DNA from: Acetivibrio clariflavus DSM 19732
GTDB lineage: Bacteria > Bacillota > Clostridia > Acetivibrionales > Acetivibrionaceae
Direction of reading: 5' to 3'
Assembly: GCF_000237085.1 (NCBI RefSeq)
Contig: NC_016627.1
Location: 372,001-436,000 of the forward strand
Length of the DNA stretch: 64,000 nt
In this document: piece by piece, positions 24,712 through 33,957 of the stretch
How positions within the stretch are numbered: the stretch's first letter is position 1
How the letters are laid out: every line of letters starts with the position of its first letter
Notes under the pieces: model-generated
What the model was told of the DNA's origin: nothing
Database searches by the model: none
What the model saw: the letters and a program-made list of their open reading frames with translations, nothing else
Made by a program: the position numbers and the translations under genes

Positions 24712-27309
24712 TTATTTCTTTATTGCCCCAACTATTAGTTTTACTATTTCAACAATAGGTATTATTAAGAAGGCCAGCAGCAAAGAAATAAGCAAGTTGG
24801 TACCCGACAGTGGAGTAAGTTTGAAAACTGTGTTTACTCCTGGTATATAAATTACACCTAAAGATAATATGAAGGACAATACCATGGCACTAAGCAGGGA
24901 CTTGTTTCTGGTTTTCAGTGTAAAGATGGATTTTGTTGTGGATCTCATATTCAGTGACTGAAATACTTCACAGGTAGACATAGTTAAAAATGCCATTGTC
25001 ATTGCTACAGTATGTCCGTACTTACTGCCTATAAGATAAGCAATTAAGGTTAAAATAGCAATTGCAACACCTTGATATATTATGCTGATTCCAAGTCCCT
25101 GGGCAAAAATTCCTTCTTTTGGACTGCGTGGCGGTCTTGTCATAATGTCTTCTTCAGCATCTTCCATTCCTAGGGCGATGGCCGGAAAAGCATCGGTAAC
25201 CAGGTTAATCCATAATATATGTATGGGTGAGAAAAGCTGAAAGTTCATTATTGTTGCTACAAAAAGGGATACAACTTCACTTAAATTTGATGATAGAAGG
25301 AACTGTATGGCCTTTCTTATATTGTCATATATCCTTCGTCCTTCTTCAACAGCATGAACAATGGATGCGAAGTTGTCATCAGCCAATACCATGTCCGAAA
25401 CGTTTTTTGTAACATCGGTACCGGTAATACCCATACCTACTCCTATATCTGCCGATTTTAGAGCCGGTGCATCGTTTACTCCATCCCCTGTCATGGCAAC
25501 AATTTTGCCTTGCTTTTTCCATGCGCTTACTATACGAACTTTGTGTTCAGGTTGTACACGGGCATATACCGAGTAATTGCTGATTTTCTTTTCAAGCTCC
25601 TGATCAGACATATTGGATAATTCCGATCCGGTTATAGCCTGGTTTTCGTTGGATAAAATGCCTAGTTCTTTAGCGATGGCAACAGCAGTATCCTTATGGT
25701 CACCTGTAATCATTATAGGGCGTATACCGGCATTGCGACATTTTTCAATGGCTGCTTTGACTTCAGGGCGTACTGGGTCAATCATTCCGGTAAGACCTAT
25801 AAATGTTAAGTTGCGTTCAAGGCTTTCGGGAGAAATATTCTCAGGAAGAGAGTCTGTTTGCTTGAATGCCGAAGCCAAAACACGCAAAGCCTTATTTGCC
25901 ATCTTTTTGTTTTCTGCCATAATAGCCGAACGATGTGCATCGGTCAACGGAACTGCACCATCTTTGGTAAGTATATGGGTACAAGCCTTTAACAGTTCAT
26001 CAGGAGCACCTTTTGTATATTGTATGAACTTGCCGCTTGATTCTTTGTGAACGGTTGACATCATTTTACGTACAGAATCAAAAGGTGCTTCAGCAACACG
26101 GGGTAGAAGCTTTACAAGTTCATTTTTGTTTTTACCGGAATCGTAAGCAAATCTTACCAAAGCACTTTCGGTAGGCTCACCGATTACTTCCTTTCCGTCT
26201 TCTGAAAGGGAAGCGTCATTGCAAAGTGCCATGGATATTGCGAGTTGTTCAACATCACCAAGGGTATAAGTCTCAACAACTGTCATTTTATTTTGAGTCA
26301 GAGTACCAGTCTTGTCGGAACATATTACTTGTGTACAACCCAAAGTTTCAACTGCGGTGAGCTTCCTGATAATGGAATTGCGCTTTGACATTTTTGTTAC
26401 ACCTATGGAAAGAACTATAGTAACAACTGCCACCAAACCTTCCGGGATTGCAGCTACCGCAAGACTTATAGCCATAAGGAAAGTTTCAAGCACATGTCCT
26501 CCATGGAAACCGCCGTTTCTTAATACACCGAAAGCAAATATAAAAATGCATATTCCAAGGACAACTACGCTCAGTACTTTACTCAAAGATGCCAATTTTT
26601 TTTGCAGAGGTGTTTTTTCTTCATCGGTATTGGAAATAATGTTTGCAATTTTACCCATTTCCGTTGCCATACCGGTATTTATTACAACACCTTCTCCACG
26701 GCCGTATACCACATTTGTCCCCATATAAGCCATGTTAACACGGTCGCCCAGAGGAATGTCTTTATCTTTTGCGGGAATGGCAAGAGCTGTTTTCTCAATG
26801 GGTACAGATTCTCCGGTAAGGGAGGCTTCTTCAATTTTGAGGCTTGACGCTTCAATGATTCTCATGTCCGCAGGGACAGAGTCTCCAGCCTCTAAGAGGA
26901 CAATATCTCCCGGTACAATTTCTTCGGATTTTATCTGCATTACCTGACCGTTTCGCCTTACCTTTGAATAGGGAGACGACATTTTTTGCAGAGCTTCAAT
27001 AGCTTTTTCTGCCTTACCCTCCTGTACAACTCCAAGTATTGAGTTGAGCACAACGACTACCATTATGATAATGGAATCTACTAATTCGCTGGCTAACCCG
27101 GAAATAACAGCAGCCACCAGGAGAACAATGATCATGGGGTCTTTAAGCTGTTCCAGGAATTTTACAAAAACAGATTTCTTTTTTCCTTCGTCAAGCTTGT
27201 TTTTTCCAAACTTCTCAAGCCTTTTTTGAGCTTGAGACGGGTCAAGACCATTTTTTGAAGATTCCTGTGATTTCAGAACTGTCTCAAATTCCTCAAAATA
27301 ATGTTTCAT
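24712..27309 (-). CDS. Cation-transporting P-type ATPase, Ca2+ (type IIA) class
   Basis: 865 aa, usual length. Order: N-terminal cation-ATPase domain, TM1-2 (about 58-98), actuator domain with LTGESVP (about 165), TM3-4 with AAIPEGLVA (about 292, Ca2+ ligands), phosphorylation motif CSDKTGTLT (about 335-343), nucleotide-binding domain with KGAPDE, hinge MVTGDGVNDAPALK-like MTGDGVNDAPALK, and TM5-10 including NLVTDAFPA (TM6 site residues). These residues match PMR1/SERCA-type Ca2+ (or Mn2+) pumps. It would expel Ca2+ using ATP. The start ATG 27309 has GGAAGTAG upstream. Monocistronic, with its own terminator. Confidence 0.93.
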   Translation of the reverse strand: MKHYFEEFETVLKSQESSKNGLDPSQAQKRLEKFGKNKLDEGKKKSVFVKFLEQLKDPMIIVLLVAAVISGLASELVDSIIIMVVVVLNSILGVVQEGKAEKAIEALQKMSSPYSKVRRNGQVMQIKSEEIVPGDIVLLEAGDSVPADMRIIEASSLKIEEASLTGESVPIEKTALAIPAKDKDIPLGDRVNMAYMGTNVVYGRGEGVVINTGMATEMGKIANIISNTDEEKTPLQKKLASLSKVLSVVVLGICIFIFAFGVLRNGGFHGGHVLETFLMAISLAVAAIPEGLVAVVTIVLSIGVTKMSKRNSIIRKLTAVETLGCTQVICSDKTGTLTQNKMTVVETYTLGDVEQLAISMALCNDASLSEDGKEVIGEPTESALVRFAYDSGKNKNELVKLLPRVAEAPFDSVRKMMSTVHKESSGKFIQYTKGAPDELLKACTHILTKDGAVPLTDAHRSAIMAENKKMANKALRVLASAFKQTDSLPENISPESLERNLTFIGLTGMIDPVRPEVKAAIEKCRNAGIRPIMITGDHKDTAVAIAKELGILSNENQAITGSELSNMSDQELEKKISNYSVYARVQPEHKVRIVSAWKKQGKIVAMTGDGVNDAPALKSADIGVGMGITGTDVTKNVSDMVLADDNFASIVHAVEEGRRIYDNIRKAIQFLLSSNLSEVVSLFVATIMNFQLFSPIHILWINLVTDAFPAIALGMEDAEEDIMTRPPRSPKEGIFAQGLGISIIYQGVAIAILTLIAYLIGSKYGHTVAMTMAFLTMSTCEVFQSLNMRSTTKSIFTLKTRNKSLLSAMVLSFILSLGVIYIPGVNTVFKLTPLSGTNLLISLLLAFLIIPIVEIVKLIVGAIKK

Positions 27310-27707
27310 TTACTACTTCCTTTCTTTTTATTATTTTATATATTTTTTGTAGCTTATTATAGCGGTTTAAATTACAAAAATATTGATTTTATATATAATG
27401 GTGTTTTACACCTTTGTGACATATTTAATGCTATAATAAATAGGATGTATAATGTAAGTAATTATATTTCCGAAACTTTAAACTAGCATATTATATTAGA
27501 AAATTTTTTCAAAAATAATTATTCATCCAAAATTCAAATATTATAGTATGTATTTAATATCATGTTCTAATCTTTACAAATAATTTAACATGTTATAAGA
27601 TGATAAAAAACCATTAACTGAAACCATATGTCCCATTTTTACACAAATCATTATAAATGGGAAGTTTTTAAATAAATATGGAGATGGGTTATATGAGGTG
27701 AACGGAG
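27310..27707. other. Divergent intergenic region with an 8-bp inverted repeat
   Basis: 398 bases between the Ca2+-ATPase gene (minus) and the TetR-type gene (plus). TCCCATTT (27631-27638) pairs with AAATGGGA (27655-27662) 45 bases before the regulator start. It may be an autoregulatory operator of the TetR-type protein or a weak hairpin. The rest is AT-rich with no ORF. Confidence 0.4.
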
Positions 27708-28271
27708 ATGTCAAAACCTGAGCTTACGAAAAAGCTTATTGCAGATACATTGAAAAAGCTTATGGCTAATATGAATCTTGATAAAATAACTGTACAAGAT
27801 ATTGTTAATGCTTGCGGTCTTAATAGGAAAACCTTTTACTATCATTTTAAAGACAAACAGGACCTGGTCTGTTGGATTTTTGACACTGAATTTGCGGCTC
27901 TTACTGATTTGAATCAGGATAATTCGGTTTTTGACGAACTTGTGGAGCATTTATATAAAAACAGGGAGTTTTATGTGGCAGCTCTTTCTTCTGATGTACA
28001 GAACAATCTTAAGGAGCACTTTTTTGAAATTATTTTTGATTCCAGCATGAATAAGGTTAAAGAGGTATTAGGAGCAAATGAATTGGAAATAGATGAAATA
28101 AAGCTTATTGCCAGCTTCTTTTCAAACGGAATTGTTGGCAGTATAACACAATGGGCTAAGGAGGGCATGAAGTCTTTCCCTTATCAATACAGTGCAAAGC
28201 TTTATCCCATAACGGAAGAGTGTATTAAATTTATTGTTAATAGATATTTAGAAAAAAAAGAAGAGGTCTGA
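27708..28271 (+). CDS. TetR/AcrR-family transcriptional regulator
   Basis: 187 aa, usual length. ATG 27708 has GAGGTGAACGGAG just upstream. The N-terminal helix-turn-helix (about 8-54) reads KKLIADTLKKLMANMNLDKI and VQDIVNACGLNRKTFYYHF, close to the DhaS-like TetR branch. The C-terminal half (about 70-180) is the ligand and dimer domain, with an insertion typical of the TetR_C_8 type. Its target could be itself, given the inverted repeat at 27631-27662, or the divergent Ca2+-ATPase. The ligand is unknown. Confidence 0.88.
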   Translation: MSKPELTKKLIADTLKKLMANMNLDKITVQDIVNACGLNRKTFYYHFKDKQDLVCWIFDTEFAALTDLNQDNSVFDELVEHLYKNREFYVAALSSDVQNNLKEHFFEIIFDSSMNKVKEVLGANELEIDEIKLIASFFSNGIVGSITQWAKEGMKSFPYQYSAKLYPITEECIKFIVNRYLEKKEEV

Positions 28272-28646
28272 AATAATTCTGTATAAGAAAAAGCATGATA
28301 TATTATTCGGAACATTTCAATAATAATTATTTATAATTATAAATTCTAAGAGACCTATCTTTAAAGTTTAAATATTTCAACAAGAAAAACTTATTTATTA
28401 TCATTAACAAATAATGCTGTAAGCCGATACCGAGTCTTATATATTTCCAAATAACCATATGAAACAGAAGTTGAATGGAAAAATAACTGTAATAATTATC
28501 TAAAAAAAACCGAGATAATATATATATTACTTTTTAGACTTTTTTATTATTACGGTGACTTATGATAAAAAGTGTGTTATATTAAAATTATAAAGATTAA
28601 TAAATGTGAAGAAAAATTTACGGTTTTTTGGAAGGATGTGAAATTA
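28272..28646. other. AT-rich intergenic region, no clear element
   Basis: 375 bases upstream of the TraB-type gene. A possible promoter lies near 28560-28590 (TATGATAAAAAGTGTGTTATATTAA-like run) but the boxes are not decisive. No RNA gene or repeat is seen. Confidence 0.35.
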
Positions 28647-30119
28647 ATGATAAAAAGAAAGGCGAGGAAAATTGTAGCTGTATTTTCAGTTTTAGCAGTG
28701 TTTTTCTTATTTCAGATAGGTACTTTCGCTCAGGAACAGTTGTTATTGACAGCAAGTAATGAACCTAGCGAATGGGCAGTGGAAAGTGTGGAGTGGTCTA
28801 AAATATACGGTCTTGCTCCGGAAAATATGTATAAAAACTATACTTCAAAAGTTACAATGGATGAATTGTATAGTGTTTGTGTAAGTGTTTATGAAGCAGC
28901 GACAGAGCAATCAATTATACCGTCTGATAAAAGCTTGATTGGTGATACTTTTAGTGAAACAATATTAAAAGCATATTCAGTCGGACTGATTAAAGAAGAC
29001 GAAAAGCTTGAGCCACAACGGGAAGTTACAAGACTGGATATGGTTACCTGTACATATGAAACAATAAAAGCAGCTCAACCGGTCTTTAGTTTTCAAGCCG
29101 ATATTGAACTTACCTTTAATGATGCAGACTCAATACCGGACGAAGCATTAGATGCAGTAAAGTATGTTGTTTCAAAGGGAATACTGAAAGGAAGGAGTAA
29201 CAATACTTTAGACCTTGAAAGTTCATGCAGCAGACAAGAACTTATAGTTTTCACAAAAAATGCCTACGAATTTGTAAGATATGAATCGGGCAAATATTCG
29301 AGGGGTGCATTTTGGAAAGTAAGTGACGAAGACAGTTGTGTTTATTTGCTGGGTTCGGTACATGTGGCTGATCCTTCCATGTATCCTTTATCCAAAGAAA
29401 TATTAAAGGCATTCGAAGAAGCCGATTATCTTGCAGTTGAAGCAAATGTGTCAAATGCTCAGGAAGCTGCTTTATATATGATGGAAAAAGCATTCTATAA
29501 AGATGACAACACTCTTTATAAGAATGTGCCCAAAGAAGTGTACAACCGTTTTGTAGAGGTTATTGAACCCTATGGTATAAGACCTGAAATGTATAATAAG
29601 TTTAAACCATGGTATGCTGCATTGCTTGTGCAAAATTTACTTTATGCAGAAAGTTCTTTCAGTTCGGAAATTGGAATAGATATGGTTTTACTTGAAAAAG
29701 CCAAAGATAAAAAAGAAATATTGGAAATTGAAGGTGCAAAGTTCCAGGTGGATTTGTTTGACTCTTTCTCAACTGAGCTCCAAGTGGAATTTTTGGCATC
29801 TTCCCTTGCACCCGATAATAATACTCAAAAAAAATCTGTGGATATGCTTAATGATATGATTAATTGCTGGAAGTCCGGCGATACAGAAGGATTGGAGAAA
29901 TTATTGTTTTCAGCGGAGAGCGATTCTGACGTAGACAAAGAATTCAATGAAAAATTGTTTATATCAAGAAACAATAACATGACTGAAAAAGTGAAAAGTT
30001 ATCTTGCTGATCCTGAAAGAAAAACATATCTGGTAGTAGTTGGAGCAGGTCATATGGTTGGTGAGACAGGGATTGTTGCCCAATTGACTGGAGAGTATGA
30101 AATAGTTCAAATAAAATAA
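28647..30119 (+). CDS. Exported TraB/GumN-family protein with SLH-like N-terminus
   Basis: 490 aa. ATG 28647 gives a signal peptide (RKARKIVAVFSVLAVFFLF, cleavage after FAQ). Residues about 45-215 hold diverged S-layer-homology repeats (VEWSKIYGLAPENM; VVSKGILKGRSNNTLDLESS; CSRQELIVF), which bind cell-wall polymers. Residues about 230-490 are a TraB/GumN (Tiki-like) domain: GSVHVADPSMYPL with the conserved GxxH, a Glu in AVEAN, and the C-terminal VVGAGHMVGETGIV with the second GxxH. Tiki relatives are metalloproteases, so an anchored surface protease is possible; GumN function is unknown. Terminator at 30141. Confidence 0.85.
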   Translation: MIKRKARKIVAVFSVLAVFFLFQIGTFAQEQLLLTASNEPSEWAVESVEWSKIYGLAPENMYKNYTSKVTMDELYSVCVSVYEAATEQSIIPSDKSLIGDTFSETILKAYSVGLIKEDEKLEPQREVTRLDMVTCTYETIKAAQPVFSFQADIELTFNDADSIPDEALDAVKYVVSKGILKGRSNNTLDLESSCSRQELIVFTKNAYEFVRYESGKYSRGAFWKVSDEDSCVYLLGSVHVADPSMYPLSKEILKAFEEADYLAVEANVSNAQEAALYMMEKAFYKDDNTLYKNVPKEVYNRFVEVIEPYGIRPEMYNKFKPWYAALLVQNLLYAESSFSSEIGIDMVLLEKAKDKKEILEIEGAKFQVDLFDSFSTELQVEFLASSLAPDNNTQKKSVDMLNDMINCWKSGDTEGLEKLLFSAESDSDVDKEFNEKLFISRNNNMTEKVKSYLADPERKTYLVVVGAGHMVGETGIVAQLTGEYEIVQIK

Positions 30120-30140
30120 ACGTGAAATAATGCTTACATC

Positions 30141-30186
30141 TAAACTTCAGGTTCTATGAAAAATAGATACCTGAAGTTTAATTTTT
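30141..30186 (+). terminator. Terminator after the TraB-type gene
   Basis: Perfect 12-bp stem TAAACTTCAGGT (30141-30152) with ACCTGAAGTTTA (30169-30180), followed by ATTTTTAT. It may also work for the pseudogene transcript from the opposite side. Confidence 0.85.
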
Positions 30187-30195
30187 ATAGGAAAA

Positions 30196-30651
30196 TCAAT
30201 GAAGCAATGTATCTCTTTCAAATCTCTCACAGCTAACTTTAACAGCATCAAGATGGCCATAACTGTGAAATGCGAAGGTCAAGCCTGTTTCCTTAAGAAG
30301 TTTTACTACTTTTATTGCTTCAGTTTTTTCTCTTTCGTAGTTCGATGATACCAATTCATAAGTTCTATAGCCCAGAATACCTTCATACCCTGTTAGTGCG
30401 ATAATTTCCTTTGTACCATTGAATGAAAAATCGCTGTGCTGTTCTACAAACTTGTCCAGAATGGGAACAATTTCATTATCCCGGGATATGATTTCTTTTC
30501 CATCAGGGGAAACGGAAAAGATTGCAATATTGCCATTTTCATCCAACACCAGTTTATAAACATTTCCGTTTTCAATCATGTACTCATAATAGTTAAGGTC
30601 ATCAATGGAAATAATTAAAGGTTTTTTTGATTTCAGTTCGAAAATTTCTGC
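30196..30651 (-). pseudogene. Remnant of a polysaccharide deacetylase
   Basis: A 151-codon open stretch on the minus strand between stop codons at 30652-30654 and 30196-30198. It reads KKPLIISIDDLNYYEYM ... VVPILD-like EIVPILDKFVEQH ... ALTGYEGILGYRTYEL ... FAFHSYGHLD. This matches, from memory, the central part of secreted NodB-type deacetylases of Firmicutes (second catalytic motif HSYGH). The signal peptide and first domain are missing upstream and the last 60-80 residues are missing downstream, so both ends are lost. A short protein from ATG 30579 (127 aa) could still be made but would lack function. Confidence 0.65.
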
Positions 30652-30868
30652 TTAAGTTTAATTATGATTTTGGAAATTGCAGAATGCTTTTTGAAATTTT
30701 TTGGGAACCAAATATTTAATTTGTAGGTCCAATTATTATATAATAAAAATAATAAAAGGCTTAAATAGACATAAAAATTCTTAAAATTCGTTAATCATTG
30801 GTTTTGTAAATTAAGAGCGACTGTAATAATAATTAAAAATAAAACAAATTAAAAAGGAGGAAACGGAA

Positions 30869-33379
30869 ATGAAAAAAATTTTTGCAATGATGTTGGTTTT
30901 GACCTTATTGACCACTGTATTTTTATCTACCTTAGTGGATGCTAAGAGTAATGACGTTCCATTGACAAGGCAAAATATCGAAATCAACCAGGGAATTTCA
31001 AAAAATAACAATGATGTTAATAACCTCAAGGGGATAGAACCTGTCGTGAAAGTGACTCTTCCTCCTACTGCAACTAAAGAACCTGTCATAACATTACCCT
31101 CATTGGCTAAATATGGAAAGTTGAAGGGAACTCTATTCAATGATAATTCTTCCAAAGAGAGGTTTTTGCTGAAAACCGATAAAGTTGTTTATGAGCTTAT
31201 AGGAAATACTAAAGGTCTGGAAAATGAGATCGGAAAAACCATTGTAGTTATCGGTAACTATGTATATACTCTGATAGCTACTGAATATCCTTTATTTAAT
31301 GTTGAATCTTATACAGTGATAGATATGCCGGAGATAACACCGGAACCCAATCTGCAAACCATTACAGGAACTTTGTCAGTAACTAAGAATGGAGTTGTGG
31401 ATAAAGCAGTAACACCATATGCTTTTCTTCTGCAAACACAATCCGGTCCTGTAAGTCTCAGCGGAAAAACAGAAGGACTGGAGAAATATGATGGATTTGA
31501 AGTAGAAGTAACAGGAACTTACAGTATGTTAAAGATTTATCCGCCAATATTTATTGTTGAATCCTATAAACCGATTTTAGCTCCTACACCTACTCCTGAT
31601 GTAAAGATAATAACAATGGCTGATAATGGCGGATATGTTTACGTTAAACCCGGTGATGAACTGAGATTGGAGCTTGAGTCGAATCCAACCACAGGATATA
31701 GTTGGTCGTATGCTACCAAACCCGATCCAAATGTGTTAATAGAAACAAATTATGAATACATACCGGATGAAACTGACGAAAAAATAGTAGGTAGCGGTGG
31801 AAAGGAAATATGGTCATATAAAGCCGTTAACATCGGTTCTACAGCAATTGAAATGATTTATTCAAGACCGTGGGAGTCAAAAGCACCCGCTAAAACCTTT
31901 GCAGTGAAAGTAATTGTTGAAGAATTACAGACTATCAGAGGTATTGTTGTAGTTACAAAGAATGATAATCCGGAACAGAAAGTCGATAGCTATAATTTTC
32001 TTCTAAAGACGCAAAGCGGTCCTGTAAGTCTCAGCGGAAAAACAGAAGGACTGGAGAAATATGATGGATTTGAAGTAGAAGTAACAGGGACTTACAGCAT
32101 GTTAACGATTTATCCGCCAATATTTATTGTTGAATCCTATAAACCGATTTTAGCTCCTACACCTACTCCTGATGTAAAGATAATAACAATGGCTGATAAT
32201 GGCGGATATGTTTACGTTAAACCCGGTGATGAACTGAGATTGGAGCTTGAGTCGAATCCAACCACAGGATATAGTTGGTCGTATGCTACCAAACCTGATC
32301 CAAGTGTGTTAATAGAAACGAATTATGAATACATACCGGATGAAACCGACGAAAAAATAGTAGGTAGCGGTGGAAAGGAGATATGGTCATATAAGGCCGT
32401 TAACATCGGCTCTACAGCAATTGAAATGATTTATTCAAGACCGTGGGAGTCAAAAGCACCCGCTAAAACCTTTGCAGTGAAAGTAATTGTTGAAGAATTA
32501 CAGACTATCAGAGGTATTGTTGTAGTTACAAAGAATGATAATCCGGAACAGAAAGTCGATAGCTATAATTTTCTTCTAAAGACGCAAAGCGGTCCTGTAA
32601 GTCTCAGCGGAAAAACAGAAGGACTGGAGAAATATGATGGATTTGAAGTGGAAGTAACAGGGACCTACAGCTTGTTAACGATTTATCCGCCGATATTTAT
32701 TGTTGAGTCTTATAAGCTTGTTGCAACTCCTATACCTACATCAATACCAGTTCCGACAGTAAGGCCAATACCGATACCCACGGTAATACCGGTACCAACA
32801 GAGAAGCCGATACCGATACCGACAATAAAACCAATACCGACAGTAAGACCAATACCGATACCCACAGTAATACCGGTGCCGACAGAGAAGCCAATACCTA
32901 CACCGACAATAAAACCAATACCGACAGTAAGACCAATACCGACACTAATACCGGTACCGACAGAAAAACCAATACCGATACCCACAATAAGACCTGAACC
33001 TACTGCAGTACCTTTGTCAAAAACACATACGATAATATCGGAAAAAGTATTGGGCATTGCTATACCAGGTGTTACTTTTTCCAATATTTCGGGATATACT
33101 ACTATAAGTTGGACCGAAGGTAGTACAAATGCTTTTTTCAATTCTAAAATCAATGCGGATAAAGATGTATACGAGCTTGAACTTGTATCTGTGGAAAAAT
33201 CAGATTCATATGAAATAGTTGGACTATTTAATATAAAGAAGAACGGCAAATTACTGGTAAAGGAATTAAATGGGAGATTGTATGGATTATCCAATGATGA
33301 GGGAGATTATTTCAAATTTTATTCTGAGGGAGAAAAATATCATATGAGTGCGTATATTACAAAAAGAATTGATTTTTAA
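30869..33379 (+). CDS. Large secreted protein with two chagasin-type protease-inhibitor domains
   Basis: 836 aa. AAAAGGAGG lies 8 bases before ATG; residues 1-25 are a signal peptide. Four beta-rich repeats of the form FLLKTQSG...LSGKTEGLE...VEVTGTYS alternate with two I42 (chagasin/ICP) domains at about 247-350 and 438-541. Both I42 copies keep all three inhibitor loops: NPTTGYSW, GSGGKEIW and SRPWE. These loops enter the active site of papain-like cysteine proteases. A Pro/Ile/Thr/Glu linker with PTEKPIP and PTVRPIP units covers about 617-714, then an unrecognised C-terminal domain (about 715-836). No dockerin or SLH anchor is seen. It may shield surface proteins from proteases. Confidence 0.85.
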   Translation: MKKIFAMMLVLTLLTTVFLSTLVDAKSNDVPLTRQNIEINQGISKNNNDVNNLKGIEPVVKVTLPPTATKEPVITLPSLAKYGKLKGTLFNDNSSKERFLLKTDKVVYELIGNTKGLENEIGKTIVVIGNYVYTLIATEYPLFNVESYTVIDMPEITPEPNLQTITGTLSVTKNGVVDKAVTPYAFLLQTQSGPVSLSGKTEGLEKYDGFEVEVTGTYSMLKIYPPIFIVESYKPILAPTPTPDVKIITMADNGGYVYVKPGDELRLELESNPTTGYSWSYATKPDPNVLIETNYEYIPDETDEKIVGSGGKEIWSYKAVNIGSTAIEMIYSRPWESKAPAKTFAVKVIVEELQTIRGIVVVTKNDNPEQKVDSYNFLLKTQSGPVSLSGKTEGLEKYDGFEVEVTGTYSMLTIYPPIFIVESYKPILAPTPTPDVKIITMADNGGYVYVKPGDELRLELESNPTTGYSWSYATKPDPSVLIETNYEYIPDETDEKIVGSGGKEIWSYKAVNIGSTAIEMIYSRPWESKAPAKTFAVKVIVEELQTIRGIVVVTKNDNPEQKVDSYNFLLKTQSGPVSLSGKTEGLEKYDGFEVEVTGTYSLLTIYPPIFIVESYKLVATPIPTSIPVPTVRPIPIPTVIPVPTEKPIPIPTIKPIPTVRPIPIPTVIPVPTEKPIPTPTIKPIPTVRPIPTLIPVPTEKPIPIPTIRPEPTAVPLSKTHTIISEKVLGIAIPGVTFSNISGYTTISWTEGSTNAFFNSKINADKDVYELELVSVEKSDSYEIVGLFNIKKNGKLLVKELNGRLYGLSNDEGDYFKFYSEGEKYHMSAYITKRIDF
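31448..32714 (+). repeat. 573-bp tandem DNA repeat inside the I42 gene
   Basis: The unit starting CCTGTAAGTCTCAGCGG recurs at 31448, 32021 and 32594, exactly 573 bases (191 codons) apart. Two full units are followed by about 120 bases of a third. The first two differ at only a few positions, mostly silent, which points to recent duplication or gene conversion. Confidence 0.9.
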
Positions 33380-33396
33380 TGATTTAGTCAATATAA

Positions 33397-33436
33397 AAAG
33401 GACAGTTGAGGATTATTTCCCAACTGTCCTTTCTTG
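33397..33436 (+). terminator. Terminator after the I42-domain gene
   Basis: Stem AAAGGACAGTTG (33397-33408) with CAACTGTCCTTT (33421-33432), then CTTGTGTT. Confidence 0.8.
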
Positions 33437-33957
33437 TGTTACATCTGCTTTTATGCCGATATTGGGTACATTGTCAAGATCATATTCGGGGTCAGAAGTA
33501 TTGTAATTGATTGTAGGCTGTAATTTTATTTTTATCGTTTAACTCGCTTGAAGTATTGCGAACTTGATTTATACCAACCTATAACCAATGTTCCAGATGT
33601 GGAGAAATTAATTAAGCAAATTGTAACTGTCTGAAAGAAGAATCAAGAAAATTAAAGAAAAAAGAAAATAGCTTAAAATAATCCAATTTATATATTTATA
33701 AACATAAATATAAGTGTTTGATTAACCGCGAGGGAAGGATTATTATTAATTTATAGTCAAAGATGGTCAAAGTCAGTAGATTTATTTACAAATTATGCCT
33801 GTAAAATGAATCATATAAATTTAAAATATTGAATTTGCTATAGAATTAGCACCACTCAAAGACAAATAAACTATGACGGTATAAGATGCCGGAACGGTCT
33901 TAAAATAATAAGAAGGTAAAAAAGAAGGTTGTAACCCTAAGAAAGGTGGGATGCGAG
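33433..33957. other. Intergenic region upstream of dnaJ-like gene
   Basis: 525 bases. It contains the CtsR operator at 33755-33771 and a short reading stretch near 33585-33670 with CSRCGE (zinc-ribbon-like) broken by a stop, possibly a gene remnant. AAGGTGGG at 33944-33950 is the ribosome site of the dnaJ-like gene. Confidence 0.4.
33755..33771 (+). promoter_or_regulatory. CtsR operator upstream of dnaJ-like/clpB
   Basis: AGTCAAA-GAT-GGTCAAA fits the CtsR heptad repeat (R)GTCAAANNN(R)GTCAAA exactly. The two genes behind it (J-domain protein, ClpB) are heat-shock genes. The same motif occurs twice before hsp20 at 58305 and 58370. ctsR itself is not in the window. Confidence 0.85.

Noticed and set aside
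25613-26050. 145- and 138-codon ORFs antisense to the P-type ATPase gene
   Set aside because: The ATPase gene is complete with all motifs, so these are shadows.
31448-32714. Repeats in the I42 gene considered as a CRISPR or mobile repeat
   Set aside because: Units are 573 bases, in frame and coding, with no short repeat-spacer pattern.
32710-33294. 194-codon ORF on the minus strand inside the I42 gene
   Set aside because: It is the antisense of the Pro/Thr linker; its Val/Gly/Ile repeats only mirror PTVRPIP-type codons.
33583-33670. CSRCGE zinc-ribbon-like codons upstream of the dnaJ-like gene
   Set aside because: Only about 30 codons with an internal stop; too short to call a gene or a named remnant.
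33841-33870. CIRCE element (HrcA operator) before the dnaJ-like gene
   Set aside because: Only TTAGCAC and CACTC pieces are present, without the inverted partner GAGTGCTAA.
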